Below, piece by piece: positions 1 to 15,000 of a stretch of DNA of 64,000 nucleotides. Within the stretch, counting starts at the first letter, position 1; the number at the start of each line of letters is the position of its first letter. Under the pieces are notes generated by a model. That model did not search any database and was not told the DNA's origin. It saw nothing but the letters and a program-made list of their open reading frames with translations. The stretch comes from CAIXSC01 sp046349915 (GTDB taxonomy: Bacteria; Planctomycetota; Planctomycetia; Pirellulales; Pirellulaceae), in NCBI GenBank assembly GCA_046349915.1, contig JAXMBL010000011.1, positions 146,861 to 210,860 on the forward strand, written 5' to 3'. A program made the position numbers and the translations under genes.

Positions 1-3000
1 GATGGTCAAAGTGTTGTTCAAACTTCCGGCGGAAGCATTGCGTTGACCGGCGTTGGTGGACGCAACACTTCCTCCCCTGGCAACAACTGGGGTGTGTATA
101 TCAACGGCGCCAGCAGCGTGTCGGCGGGGGGAACTGGAGAGGTTACGCTCAACGCCGTCAGCGGCAGAGGCGCTACCAATCCTTACGGCTTAGTGTTGGA
201 AAACAACTCGACCATTGCTACCAACGACGGGGATGTCTTGGTGGCTGGCTCCGAGGGGGTGTCTTTTATCAACGCGCGCGGCCTTATTGTTCAAACCGCT
301 GCTAGCGTGACTGCTGGCGGGGCCGGCGACATCACGGTTGTTAGCGATACCATCGTAATTGACACAGGAACACTGGTCGCCGCGGGCGACACGGTCACGC
401 TTTACCCGAGGTCAGGCAACCGCCAAGTACACCTGGGTAGCACGGACATCCACACGTCGCGGTTGGGCCTCACCAATACGGAACTCAATCATATCACCGC
501 GGGGACGATTCAGATTGGAGATGCGAACACCGGCACGATCACCCTGACGGAGAATATTACCCTGGCGGCTGCGACCAACCTGGTGCTGACGGCGCATTCG
601 GACCGAAATATCAATCTGGGCGTATTTTCGTTAAATGCTGGTGCGACTGGCGATATTACGATGACAACAGGCGGCCTTGGCGCCATCACGACCGGCGACA
701 ATATCGGCAATGATTTGATCGGCGAAGACATCGTGCTCACGTCGGGCAGCGGCGGGATTGGGACGACCACCAACTTCCTCAGACTAAACGCTAATACAAT
801 CGCGGCGACTAGCTCGAGCGCGGTCAATCTGATCGAAAATGATTCCGCGACAATCGCGGCTGGCGGCCTGAGCGCTGGCACGAACACCATCACGCTTGGC
901 GGCGGCACGTTTACACTCGGCGGCTCGGCGCGCATTCAAGATGCTTCCAAGCTGACCATCAATGGCGCGACGTTTGACGTCGGCGGATTCAACGAAACGC
1001 TGGATACACTCACGCTGACCAACGGTAGCGTCACCGGTTCGAGCGGAGTGCTGACGAGTACGAACACGATTCAAACGAATGCGGGATCAATCACGGCGAT
1101 TCTTGGCGGGATTAACGGGCTTACTCAGTCCACGACGGGGACGACGATGCTCGGCGGCGCAAACACCTACGCCGGCTCGACCACGATCAGCGGCGGTCGA
1201 CTGAATGTGAACGGTTCCATCACGTCGAACGTGACGGTCCAAACTGGCGGAACGCTCGGTGGAACAGGAACGATCCACAGCGCGAACACCGTAGCGCTGC
1301 AGAGCGGCGGCACGGTCGCGCCAGGGAGTAGTCCCGGTATTCTCCATGTCGGCGCCACGACCTTCGTCAGCGGATCAACTTTCAGTGTCGAGGCCAATGG
1401 CGCGACGCCAGGAACGGACTACGACCAACTCAACGTCACGGGCACGATCAATCTGGGCGGGGCCACGCTCGCGACCACCGGCGGCATCATGTCGAGCCCC
1501 GGTCAAACGCTGGTGATCGTCAACAACGACTCGAACGATCCCGTCATCGGCACGTTCGCCGGACTGCCGGAAGGCTCGACGGTTTCGATCAATGGCGTGA
1601 ATTTCGTACTCTCTTACGTTGGTGGTTCCAACAACAACGATGTCGTGTTGATGGAAGCCGAGACGTCGGTGCTCGTGAGCGGCGGGAACCTTGTGGTGAC
1701 CGACATTAACGGCGGCGCGACGAATGACGACCTGACGATCACACTGGTCGGTGGAAACACGATTCGGATCAGCGACTCGACCAATGGGCTATTCGCGGGC
1801 CCTGGCGCGACGCAAGTTGACGGGAAAACGGTCGACGTCCCTCTTGCGAGCGTCAGCGGCAACATTCAAGTCAACACGCTCGGCGGAACCGATACGCTCA
1901 CGCTCGCCCTGGCGGGCGGCGACTTCATCGTGGCGGGCGGCGTGTCGTACGCGGGCGGTTCCAACAATGACTCGCTGGTCATTACCGGCGGCAATCAAGG
2001 AACGGTAACCTACAACTACACGAACTCGACGGATGGCAGTGTCGTCATGTCGAGTTTTGGAACCGTCGCGTACACCGGCTTGGCGCCGATCACCAACTCC
2101 GGCTCGGCGACGGATGTGGTCTTCAATCTGCTGAACAACGCGGGAGATGTTCGGCTGAACGACGATGGGATCGGCGGAAATGGTCGATCGCGACTGTCAA
2201 GTACTTCCTCCACGTTCGCGCAGACGAATTTCGCCAACCCGACGGGAAACGTGACGATCAACCGCGGGGTGCTGGGCGGCGACACGTTGACCGTCGGCTC
2301 CGTTCCCGATTTGACGGCCAATCTGAGTCTTGGTTCCGTCGGCAATCCTTGGACCGCGGTCACATTCGCGGGAACTTTGACGCTGGCGGCTGGCAACAAT
2401 CTCTTCGCGGCCGGAAATACGGTTTCCTCGAGCGCTCTCGGCGTCGTCACCGTTTCGGGCGACGGCGACATTGCTTGGCGCGCCAACAACGTGGGCGTGA
2501 ACGCCAGCTCAACGATCAGCGCCGTCGGCGGTGTGATGTCGATTGTGCCGATCACGAACAATCGGTCGATCGTCTTCGGCGCCTCGGGAGGCGTGGTGCT
2601 CGATCTGACCGACGCCGAACTCGACCGGATCGCGGCGAGTACACTCAGAATTGGCGACGCGAACAGCGGCACGATTTCCTTCAGCGAATCGATCAGCCGC
2701 GCGAGCGGCGTCTTCTCGCTGCAGACTGGCAGCAATGTGACGCAATCGGGCGGGTTTACGCTCAGCGCCCCGAGCTTGGCCGTGCGAGCGGGCGGCGCCA
2801 TCTCGTTGACCCAGTCCAACAATGTAACGACGCTCGCCGCCACCACCTCGTCCGGCTCGATCAATTACCTCGATGCGGACGCGTTGACGATCGGCGCCGT
2901 GGATGGGGTGAGTGGCTTGTCCACAAATGGTACTTCGGTGAGCGTCACGGCGGGCGGAGATTTGACGATCCTTAATTCGGCGGCGGCGAACGATGTGTCC

Positions 3001-6000
3001 GCGACGACCACCGTTTCGCTCAATGCCGGCGTCAACGCCGTCAACGTCTCCAGCGGAGCGCATGTAAGCGGCCCCAACGGCGTCACGATCACGGCCAACA
3101 GCGTCGATCTAGCGGGGACACTCGGCGCGGGGACGAACACCGTGACGATCCTCGGCGCCACGGGGGGGCGCGCGATCAATTTGGGAACTGCCGTCGGAGC
3201 ACTCGACCTAACCGACGCGGAACTGAACAACATCACCGCCGGTACGATCTCGGTGGGAGACGGGAATAGCGGCAAGATCACCGTCAGTTCGGCGATCATC
3301 TTGTCGACCCCGACGAATTTGTCGATTCAGACAGGGGGATCGAACATCGTCGAATTCAACGGTGGTTCGCTCAATCCGGGAGTTGGCAAGAACGTCTCAC
3401 TGGCGTCGGGGGCTACGGGACGGATCGTGACGACTACGGCGGGAACGCACGTGGTTGCGAATGCCTTGACGGTCTTGGCTGGAGCAACGGGGCCTGATTC
3501 GCTCGGTTCGGCGGCGATCCCGTTTCAATTCACGGCGGCTAGCCTGCACATTAACCAGGGAAGCGGCACCGGCAACCACTACTTGTTTGCCAACGGCGCC
3601 GTCTCGGTCACGCAATTCGACTCGAACAACAACACGACATTCCTCGAAGGCGGAACCTTTAATCTGTCGGCGAGCAACGTGATCAATAATAGCTCGCGGT
3701 TCGATGTCCGTGGCGGCGCGACGCTCGCCGTCGGTGCGTTCTCCGATACGTTCGCGCAACTGACGTTGTCTGATGGCAGCGTGACAGGCACGGGGACGAT
3801 CACCACGACCAGCGCTTATGATCTGCGCAAAGGCTCCGTGAACGCGATACTCGCCGGTTCCGTGGGGTTGACCAAATCGACCTCCGACACGGTCACGCTC
3901 AGCGGCGCCAATACCTACAGCGGCGCCACGACGATTGGCGGCGGTCGCCTGAATGTGAATGGCTCGATCAACTCGAATGTCACCGCGCAGAACGGCGGAA
4001 CGCTCGGCGGCTCGGGGACTGTCAACAGTTCGAAGACAGTCACGGTTCAGAGTGGCGGCACGGTCTCGCCGGGAACAAGCCCTGGCATCTTGAACGTGGG
4101 TAGCACCACGTTCGTCAGCGGTTCGACGTTCAGCATCGAGGTGAATGGCGCGACGCCGGGCACTCAGTACGACCAATTGAATGTGACTGGCACCATCGAT
4201 CTCGGCGGAGCTACGCTGTCGGCGGTCGGAACGATCGCCTCGAGCCCCGGACAATTGTTGGTGATTGTCAACAATGACTCGAATGATCCCGTCGTTGGTA
4301 CATTCTCGGGCTTGGCGGAAGGCGCCGCGGTTTCGATCAGCGGCGTGAATTTCATGATCTCGTACGTCGGCGGATCGAACAACAACGATGTGGTGCTCGT
4401 GCAGGCCGAAACGAGCGTCTTCGTGACGGGCGGCGACTTGATCGTGACCGACGTGAACGGCGGCTCGACCGCCGACTCGTTGACGATCCAGTCGGACACA
4501 ACCAACAGTCGATACGTGGTTACGTCGAACAACGCGAGTCAGACGCTATACGCCGGCCCAGGCGTCACTCAAGTCAGTAACACGGTCGTGCATGTCCCGT
4601 TTGCGTCGGTCACTGGCGAAATTCAAGTCGATACATTGGCTGGCGACGACCAATTGACGGTTGACTTCTCGCTCGGCGACTTCTCGCATTCGCTGATTTA
4701 CAACGGCGGATCGCAGGCGTCGAGCGACACCCTGATGTTGTCGGGCGGAGGTGCATTTGCGACGGTCGCTCATACGTTTACCAACGCCAACGAAGGTTCG
4801 ATTGCTGTCGCCGGGAACAGCACGATCAGCTACACGGGGCTCGAACCGATAGCGGACAACCTTGCGGCCGTCGATCGGACGTTCTCATTCAACGGCGGCG
4901 CCGAGACGATCACGGTTACGGATGGAACGGCGGTGGACGGCAAGACCCAAATCGATTCGACGCTGGGCGAATCGGTCTACTTCGTGAACCCAACTGGCAG
5001 CCTGACGATCAATGCCGGGTCGGGGGATGATGTAATCACTGTTGTGAGCGTAGATTCAGGTTTTGGCGCGGCGGTCACGATAAACGGAGATGCGAACAAC
5101 GACACAGTGAATCTTAATGGTGACATCTCGTTCGCCGCTAATCGAGATCTATCGATCACAACGGAGGTGTTAACGACAGGTCCAGGCGCGGATATTGTGA
5201 CCAGTGGCAGTGGTGCAATTACCTTGGTTTCAAATGAAATTGAAATCGACTTGACGAGTTCGCTTGTTTCGTCGGGAATCATCTCACTTAGGCCAGCGGA
5301 TGATCGAACCATTGACCTTGGAGGCGGGTATCTGAACACTGGTGCTCCATCCGTCGCGGATGGCTTCGTTAGCTACATTTCGCAATTTGACGGCGGCGTT
5401 TTTCAACCGGTGGTGTTGCAGGTCGATACCGACAGCGCGGGCAACGTGACCTTTGTGAATACGGCGCCCGCTGCTTTGGTCCATGTCTCGAACGTTGGTC
5501 GCGTGGGATTTTCGGGAGAACTCCGCGCCGCGGACGGTAGTGCTCTGGTGGGCGTGCACAGCATAAGCCTGGAATTATTCGAGTCCGCGGCCGCGCCTTC
5601 ACCGTATTATTTGGAGACCGTCGCCGTCACAATTCCCGCCGATGGCAGCTTCGGGTACGAAGTTGGTTTGGTTCAGCCGCTGGGACAACTCCCCGGAGAT
5701 TTCCATCACAGCTACGCGTCCATCAGCGTTGATGGCGGCCCCGCGTTGCCGCGATTCCCCGTTCAATTGCCGCGACAAGATGCCAGTGCAGGTGGTGATC
5801 AATTGGTTGACGGCTTCGTGAATTACATTTCGCGCGTCGACGGCGGAGTGTCGCAGCCGGTGGTGTTGCAGGTCGATACCGACAGCGCGGGCAACGTGAC
5901 CTTCGTGGACACGGCGCCAGCTGCGCTCGTTCAGTTCTCGGACGTAGGTCGCGTGGGATTCTCGGGAGAACTCCGCGCCGCGGACGGTAGTGCTCTGGTG

Positions 6001-9000
6001 GGCGTGCGCAGCATAAGCCTGGAATTATTCGAGTCCGCGGCCGCGCCTTCACCGTATTATTTGGAGACCGTCGCCATCACAATTCCCGCCGATGGCAGCT
6101 TCGGGTACGAAGTTGGTCGGGTTCAGCCGCTGGGACAACTGCCCAGCGATTTCCATAACAGCTACGTGTCCGTCAGCATTGATGGTGGTCCCGCGTTACC
6201 GAGATTCCCGGTTCAGCTCCCGAGACAAGACGCGAGTGCGGGCGGCGATCAACTGGTCGACGGCTTCGTAAGTTACCTTTCGCGCGTCGACGGCGGAATG
6301 TCGCAGCCGGTGGTGTTGCAGGTCGATACCGACAGCGCGGGCACCGTGACCTTCGTGGACACGGCGCCAGCTGAGCTCGTCCAGTTCTCCGACGTTGGTC
6401 GCTTGGGTTTTTCAGGCGAACTCCGGGCGGCGGACGGTAGCGTGCTCGTGGGATCGCACGATCTGAGACTGTCTTTGTACGATTCGGCGGCGGCGCCGAC
6501 GCCTTATTACGAGGAGACTGTCACTGTCTCTATTCCCGCTGATGGCAGTTTCGGTTACGAAGTTGGGGCGGTCGCATCACTAGGGCAACTCCCCAGCAAT
6601 TTCCATAACAGCTACGCGGCTGTGAGCATTGACGGCGGCTCCGCATTGCCGCGCTTCCCCGTTCAGTTGCCGAGACAAGATGTTGTTCCTCCCGCGATTC
6701 CCTCGCTCTCGTTGACTGACGCCGAGTTAGATCGGTTATTCACGGGCACACTCGTTATTGGCGACCTGACAGCAGGCACGATCGCGATTAGCGCGGCGAT
6801 CGATCGAACCAGCGCGACTAATTTGAATTTAACCGGTGGAGTAGCTGGAAACATCGTCTTCTACGGTGATGGCTCGCTCGCATCCGCGGGGGGGAATGTA
6901 ACACTCGCGACCAGCGGCGCGCAGTCGATTACTTCCGGCACGGCGACTACGGACGTTTCGGCTGGCGCTGGCTTGGTTTCACTCACCGCTGGCTCGACTG
7001 GATTGGGTGTCAGTGGTAACCCGCTGGTCGTTTCCGCGGCTCAACTGAGCACTAACACATCAGGCAACGGCGCTCAATTCCTTAGCGCGACCGGTTTCAT
7101 CACCATCGACGCTGGAGGCCTGAATGCGGGCGCGGGAACTATTGAATTAGATGGCGGCACGTTTGGATTGGGTGGATCAAACCGCATCGCCGACGCCACG
7201 AAGGTAAACGTCAACGGTTCAACGTTCGCGATTGGCGGCTTCCATGAAACGGTCGACACGCTGACGCTCGCGTCCGGCAGCGTCACGGGCAGCGGCGGGA
7301 CTTTGACCAGCACAAACACGATTCAGACCCACAGCGGCACGATTAGCGCGACTCTGGGTGGCGCGAATGGACTAACGCAATCGACCTCGGGGACGACGAC
7401 TTTGTCGGCCGCCAACGCCTATGGCGGCGTCACGACAGTCGCTGGCGGTACGCTCGCTCTTGCCGGTTCGTTCACGAACAATGTCGCTAGTTCGACTGCG
7501 ATCGACGTACAGTCTGGGGCGAATCTGGACGTCACGGGCCTGAGTGCGGGCACGTTGGTGCTGGCCAACGGTCAAACACTCAGAGGGAACGGGACGATCG
7601 TCGGGAAGACCGTCGCTGGCAGCAACGCGACCGTCGCACCTGGCGCCAGCCCCGGCGTCCTCAATTTGGGCGACCTCACGCTCGCCGCCGGCTCGACGCT
7701 GGCGGTCGAATGGGCCGGCGATGGCGGCCCGGGGAACGTCAACGGCCACGATCAACTGAATGTGGTCGGCGCGGTCAACGTGACCGCCGCGACTCTGACC
7801 GTCGACACGACCGGTTTGTCCGCCGGAGAAGTCGTGCCGGGCAGTGAAATCGTCATCATCCAGAACGATGGCATCGATCCGATTGTCGGTACGTTCGGCG
7901 GCTACGCGGAAGGAGCGATTGTCGTCACGAACCTGGCGGGAACGGGTTACCTGGCGATCATGACTTATGTCGGCGGATCGGGCAACGATGCCGCTCTAAG
8001 AGTGGTCGGTTCGTTCTTCGAGTTGATCGGTGGCGACGCTGTATTCACGGATCAGGCTGGACTCGACAACTCGCTCTTGATGACGCTGGTCAATGGCGGC
8101 CTCGACGTTCAAATTACCGACAGTCTTGGCCCGGTCGTGGCCGGTCCAGGCGCCGTGCAAGTCAACGGCAACTCCGTGAGAATTCCACTCGCCAGCATCT
8201 CAGGCGGCATCGTCGTCAATACTAACGGCGGCAATGATTCGTTGACGATCGACTTTGGCGGCGGGGATTTTGTTCCTTCGATTGCCTATGACGGCGGGAC
8301 GCAAGCGACTAGCGACAGTTTGACGCTGGTCGGGGGCGGAACGTTCGCCTCGGTCGCTCACGCCCTGACAAACGCCTCGACTGGCACGATTGCCGTCACC
8401 GGCAACGGTTCCATCAACTACACGGGGCTGGAACCGGTATTTGATAACCTGTCGGCCGTCGATCGTTCGTTCACGTTCCACGGCGGCGCCGAGACGATCA
8501 CGGTAACCGACGGCACGGCGACTGACGGCAAGACCCAGATCGACTCGACGCTCAGCGAATCGATCTACTTCGTCAATCCCACAGGAAGCCTAACGATTGA
8601 CGCGGGTAACGGTGACGACTTGGTGGCGATCACTAGCGTCGACGCGGGTTTCTCCACGGCGCTCACAATCAACGGGGGCGCGAATTCGGATACGGTTGCA
8701 TTGAACGTTGACGTAACGTTCGCGGCTGGCAAAAGCTTGCTGGTCAATGCCGAGTCGGTTTCAACAGGAGCGGGCGTCGAACTCGCGACGTCCGGTGGAG
8801 GCTTCATAGCCTTTACCGTCGACCAAGCGACAATCGACGCGACCAGCTCACTGGCCTCGGCCAACACGGTCACTATTAAGCCGCAGACCGTAGCGCGGCC
8901 CATCAATCTGGGATCAAAATCCGTTGGCTCGCTGAGTCTGACCGATGGAGAGCTTGACCGAATCACCGCGGGTGCGGTGCAAATCGGCGACCCCAACAGC

Positions 9001-12000
9001 GGCAATGTCACCTTCCAGGGACAGATTAGTCTGGCCGTAGGGTTCGCGCCGACTTTGTCCCTCACGACCGGCGGCCAGATCATCGACGCCTTTGCTGGCA
9101 CAGAGATTGTCGTCGCCAATCTGCAAATGTCGGCAGTGGGAACCATCGGCGGCGCGGGCGACGCGATGGATATCGATACGACCACGGTCGCCGCCAGTAG
9201 CTCGAATGCCGTCATCAATCTCGGCGAAGCCAATAGCACTTACATTGCGGCCGCCGGTATCAACGCCGGAATTTCGAAGGTGATTCTCTCGGGCGGTACG
9301 TTCATCGCTAGCGACGCTACCTCCTTCGATGACACGTCCGACTTGGAACTTGGACCGACCAATACAGCGACGTTCGATCTGAATGGATTCAGCGAAACCA
9401 TCGATTCGCTGATCTCCACAGGGACCGACGATGTGATTACAAGCAGCGTCGCCGGCTCGGTCACGCTGACGATTGGCTTCAACCACGGGACTGGAACCAC
9501 TTTCAGCGGCGCGATTCAGAACGGCTCCGCTAACCCGCTGCATGTGGTCAAAACTGGCGTCGGCACGCAGACGCTCGCCGGAACGAATACCTATCTGGGA
9601 ACGACCACGATCAATAACGGCACGTTGCTGGTGACCGGGTCGCTGGCCGATGGGGCGGCCGCGAATGATGTCACGGTCAATAGCAGCGGCGTGTTGGGAG
9701 GGACGGGAACCATCTTCGGCTCGGTGCTGGGCGCTGGCGGCGTCGTCAGTCCGGGCGTGGCGGGAACGGGAGTACTAAATACCGGCTCTCTGAGTTTCCT
9801 TGGCGGGATTTTCTCGGCGGAGTTAAATGCCAGCTCGCCGGGCGCGGGGCACGATCAGGCGAGCGTGACAGGGACCGTGGCGCTGGGCGCGGGAGTGGCC
9901 GCGTTGACATTAAGCGGCGCGTATGTGCCGGTGTCGACTTCATTGACATCGTTGGTGATCGTCGCCAACGATGGATCGGAGAGTACGACGGGCTTCTTCG
10001 CGGGACTGCCGGAAGGGACGCCAATCAGCTTCAATGGCGGAACGCTCTACATTACCTATAACGGCGGCGACGGAAACGATGTCGTCCTTAACACGCAGCC
10101 GGTCGTCAGCGGCACGAGTGGGGCGGACACGGTCATCATCACGCCTCAGGCGGGCGGCGATTTGCAATTCCAGTTCAACGGCAACGCGCCGATCGTCTTG
10201 ACTTCGCCCCCGAACTTCACGTTTAACGGCAACGCGGGCGATGACTTGTTGACCGTCAGCCTGAATGCTTACTCGCTGCCAGCGGGCGGGATTTTGTTCA
10301 ACGGCGGAACGCACGACTTTTCCAGCCGCCTGCCCAACTCGCTAGGCGATGTGTTGTCGGTGGTCGGCAGTGGCACGCAGACGGCGACCTACTTGGCCAA
10401 TGGAGTGGTGAACGCGGGGGTGGATAACGATGGAACCGTGACGATCGCTGGTCAAGGCGTGATTGCCTTCACGCAGCTCGAACCCGTCGACATGATCGGT
10501 CTGCTCAATGCCAACGTGATTCTGCCGAACTCGAATGACGTGGTGAATCTGAACGCGGGCGCGGACGCCGCGACTGGAACGCTCCAGTCGTTGGTGGTGA
10601 GCGGAACATCGAACTCGGTTCCCTTCGAGTCGGTGCATTTGCGCGATAATACGAACGTGTCGCTCAATACTTCGTCGGTCGACGGCGACGACACCATCAA
10701 CATCCAAGGGGGAACGAACGCCCATGGAAACGTCCATTTGAGTATCACGACCGGCAGCGGGACGGATGTCATCAATGTCCCCGCGAGTCTCACGATGACC
10801 GGGAATCTCCATTTGCTCTCGCAGAATATCGCCTTCACGGGCGGTACGTTGACGGCGTCGACCATCACGCTCAACGCGGGCAATGGAGCGATTACCACGA
10901 CGTCGGTCAGCGTTGATGTGGCTGCCTCCGCGGTCAGCGCGACGGCGACGACGGGTATCGACGTTGACACGAACGTAACGGACGCGTCATTGTCCAACAC
11001 GGGCGCTGGAAGTGTTCGCGTCGACGAGGCTAACGCGTTGAATTTGTTGGGATTGAATGTCGCTAACGGCAATGCCATCTTCAATGCGGGCGGAGCGATC
11101 ACGGACGATGCGGCGGCGACGATTGGCGTGAGCGGCAACGCGGCGCTGAACGGAACGTCGATCACGCTCGGCGACACGGCGACCGACTTGTTTAATGTCG
11201 GCACGCTCACCTTTGGCAGTAGCGGCGCGGTATCGATCCACGAGGATTCGCAGATCGATTTGACGGCGGCGAACTCGGCGGCGAGTTTAGTGTTGACGGC
11301 CGAGTCTGATTCGCTGAACGACGCCGCCGGCGCCATCCTCTCGGTCTCCGGCAATGCTCGTTTGACGGCGAATGGCGTGGGCGGTGCGATCACCCTGGGC
11401 GATAACAGCGGCGATACAACCAACTTCGGTTCACTGGACATCGACAGCATTGGTCCCGTGTTTGTCTCCGAGAATTCGTCGATGAATCTGAATGCCGGCG
11501 GCGGCACGACGGTCACGCTGATTTCTGAATCCGCCGCGATCATCGACAACAACGGAAGCGCGACCAATCTCACGGCCTCGGCGGCCGTCTTGAAAGGCGT
11601 CAGCGGCATTGGCGTCGGCGACGCATTGGAAACTACGTTGGCGAATCTCGAAGCCAGCACTGGCGTGGGCGGGGTGTTCATCGACAACTCGCGGGCCCTG
11701 GTTATCGGTGGAATCGCGGTGGGGAACCAAGGCGTAGCGGTCGCCGGCGCATCGGGCGGCATCGCGATTACGACGGTTGGAACACTCTTGGTGTCCGAAC
11801 AAGTCGTCGCGCCGGACGCCATTACGCTCGAAGCGCGGGAGTCCAATTCGGGCGTGCTCAGCGACGATCTTGCGATTGCCGCGGTCAATGTGCAGTCAAC
11901 CGGCTCCTCAGTGACGCTCAACGCCGCCGACGACGTGTCGGCCGCCAGCGGCGCCACGATTTCAGCCTTCACTACGATCGTGGTCCATGTTGACAACGGC

Positions 12001-15000
12001 GCGGGGACGCTGGGCGCCGATAACGACGTAGGCAGCGGTGCGACCGTCGACTTCGACACGTTGGCCCCTGACCCGATTTTTATCGCCTCGGGCGGCTTGT
12101 TCATTACGGGTGGTTCGGATAATGACGCGTTCAACCTGAAACCGCAGGTCGGCGCGGCGATCTCCGTCAACGGCAATCCGCCGATTCTGCCCGCCACGCC
12201 TGGGGATACCCTCAACCTTGATTTGTCGGACGTGGCCCTGGGAAATTCCCTGTTGACTTTGGGTGGGACGCCCGGTTCCGGTTCGTACAGTTTCGCGGGG
12301 CCTGAAACCGAACAGTCGGTTTCGTTCTTGAGCATTGAATCAAACAACACGTCGACGGGCGCATATCACCTGGTGCTTGATATGAAGTACTCGGGCTACG
12401 AGAACGGCTCGGCTGATGTCGTCAACGCACAGCTTGACGGTACCGGCGCGAATCTGTTGTTGTCCGTCAACGGCGACTCGATTTTCACCGGCGCGATCTC
12501 GGATGTTCTGTCGCTCAGTGTGATTGGATCGTCGGACGATGACGCACTGGTTGTCAGCGAGTCGGCGAGTGGACTGCCCGAATTCGCGGGCGCGGCGCCC
12601 GCGATCAATAACTCGCCAGCAGGCGGCGTGTCCAGCGGCGGACATCTCAACGCAACGGCCGACGCGTTCCTGGACGCCGCGACAGGCGGCGTGACGCCAG
12701 CCGATGTCTCGATCCACTTCGACGGCGGGGCGGGCGTCAACAGCTTGGTCTTGAACTTCACGACCGCTCATGTGGTTCATTCGTCGAGCGACACGTTGGA
12801 TGGCGTCAACAGCGGCAACATCGGGATGCTGAACGCGGCGGGCAATGCCTTGCAGTCGATGCTCTCTTTTGCCCGCGTGTCGCCAGTCACGCTCGCCGGC
12901 GCGGGAGGGAGTCTGACAGTGGATGCTTCGAGCACTCCCGTTGTCAGTCGACTGGATGTCGCGAACGCAGGCGGCCCAAGCGACGGCTTGAATCAGATTA
13001 CCGCTCCCGTGGGCCAAGGGCTTGCTGCCCACGCCTTCTCGGGTTTCGGTGCGCTCGTGGCGCGCTCGGGCACGGGCAACGAGACGATCAACCTGTTGAG
13101 TCTCGATGGGGCCGCGCCCGCATCGCCAGTGGGCGCTGCCGCGGTCAACTCCGTGTTGTTGGATGCCAATAATGCGTCGAACACGGACGCGGCGGGACAA
13201 GACACGCTGGTGGTTTGGACGGCGCCGGCTACGGTGGCAGTCTCGCTGAAAGGCGGGCCGGCGGACGACTTGTTCGTCGTGAAGAACGGCGTCCTGCTGG
13301 GAGGAGCGGTGGACGGCGGGACGCACGGCGGGCAAGGCGATACGCTCGATTTCAGCGACTTTGCCTCGTCCGCGACTGTCAATCTGTCAACCGGCGAGGC
13401 GTCGTTTATCTTCGGCGGCGCCGCGGGAGGAATTCTAACGGGCGGCGGTGGAGACGTGGGCAGCAGCATCGAGAACCTCTTGGCGGGCGGCGGTCATGAT
13501 GTGTTGACCGGGGATGCCGATATGAACCGCATCCGCGGCGCGGCGGGCGACGACGAGATCGACGCGTGCTCGGGCATCGACGACGTGGATGGCGGCGCGG
13601 GGAGCGATGACATTCTAGTGAGAGGAACGGAGGCCGAGTTCGACGTGATGCAGGGCGGTCCCGGCGGCGTGGAGGATCCGACCGACTTCGATCGGCTGCT
13701 GAATGTCGCCGCGGGGCCCGTGACGCTGAATGGCTTCAACTCGCTATTCGACGCGTTTGCGAACAGCATCGATCTCTACGACGGCAATGGGTTCGCGCTG
13801 TTGGGCAACGCGGGCGCGAATCAACTCCATCTGGGCTTCACCGAAGTTCGAAACACGACCACGGTGGCCAGCGGCGATTTGAACGACGATGTCACGACAT
13901 CGTTTGACAACGACGTGGCGACCGAGGCGGCGCCTGGATACGTGACCTATGATGGCGGGAACGGCGTGGACCATGTCACCCTGGTGTTGACGCCCGACCA
14001 AATTGGCGCGCTCACGACGGCCGAGTTGTTGTTGGTGCAAGACTATGTGGTCTCGCCGACCGGCAAGACCTTGACGGTGACGGATGATGACGCGAAAGGA
14101 AACTTCCTCGCAACGAACTTCGAGGCGGCTCGAGTGGCCGTGTACGACGACGACATCGTGCTCGACATCACGTCGTGCTTCCTGGCGATTGTTTCGGAAG
14201 ATCAAGTGATTGTGGGTGGAACCGGCAACGATACACTCAACGGCACGTCGTTAACCGACTTGATCTTCGGCGGCGATGGCGATGATTTGATTCACGGCGG
14301 CGATGGTTCAGACTGTATCTTTGGCGGTGCAGGACGCGATCAGTTGTTCGGCGATAACTTGAACGATCTCCTGGTCGGCGGCAGCGGCGACGACACAATT
14401 CGCGGCGGCGCCGACGAAGATCGCATCTTCGGCGGTTCAGGGAGCGACTCGCTGTTCGGCGAAGCCGGGCATGACTGGATGGAGGGCGGCGGCGGAAACG
14501 ACTCGGTAGACGCCGGCGACGGCAACGATACGGTGAATGGTGGTCCCGGCGTCGACGTTGTGTTGGGCGGCGAGGGAGCGGATCTGATTCGAATTCAGGG
14601 CGGCGAGGCGATCTTCGACACGATGAATGGCGGCGGTTCCTCGGATACGTTGGAACTGATCGCTGGTACGGGATCCGCTACGCTGGCGGGTTTCTCGACG
14701 GCCGCGTCGAGCATCGAGTTGATTCAGGGGAATGGACAGGTGATGCAGGGGACGGAGGGCGCAGACACCTTCGATCTATCGACTGTGGCGACGACCACGG
14801 GACTCGCTTCGATCGATGGACTGGGCGACAACGATACCCTGATTGGCTCGGCGACCAGCGATGTGCTGCGCGGCGGCGATGGGGATGATTCGCTAGTCGG
14901 AGGAACTGGGTTCGACAACCTTCAGGGCGGCGAGGGGAACGACACGTTAGACGGCGGCTTGCACGACGACACGTTGACGGGAGGGCCTGGCGTCGACACG

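Noticed and set aside
10452..12350. A 632-residue open frame opposite the giant protein gene
   Set aside because: It is a shadow of repetitive GC-rich coding sequence; the plus-strand frame has clear domains and the minus-strand translation has none.
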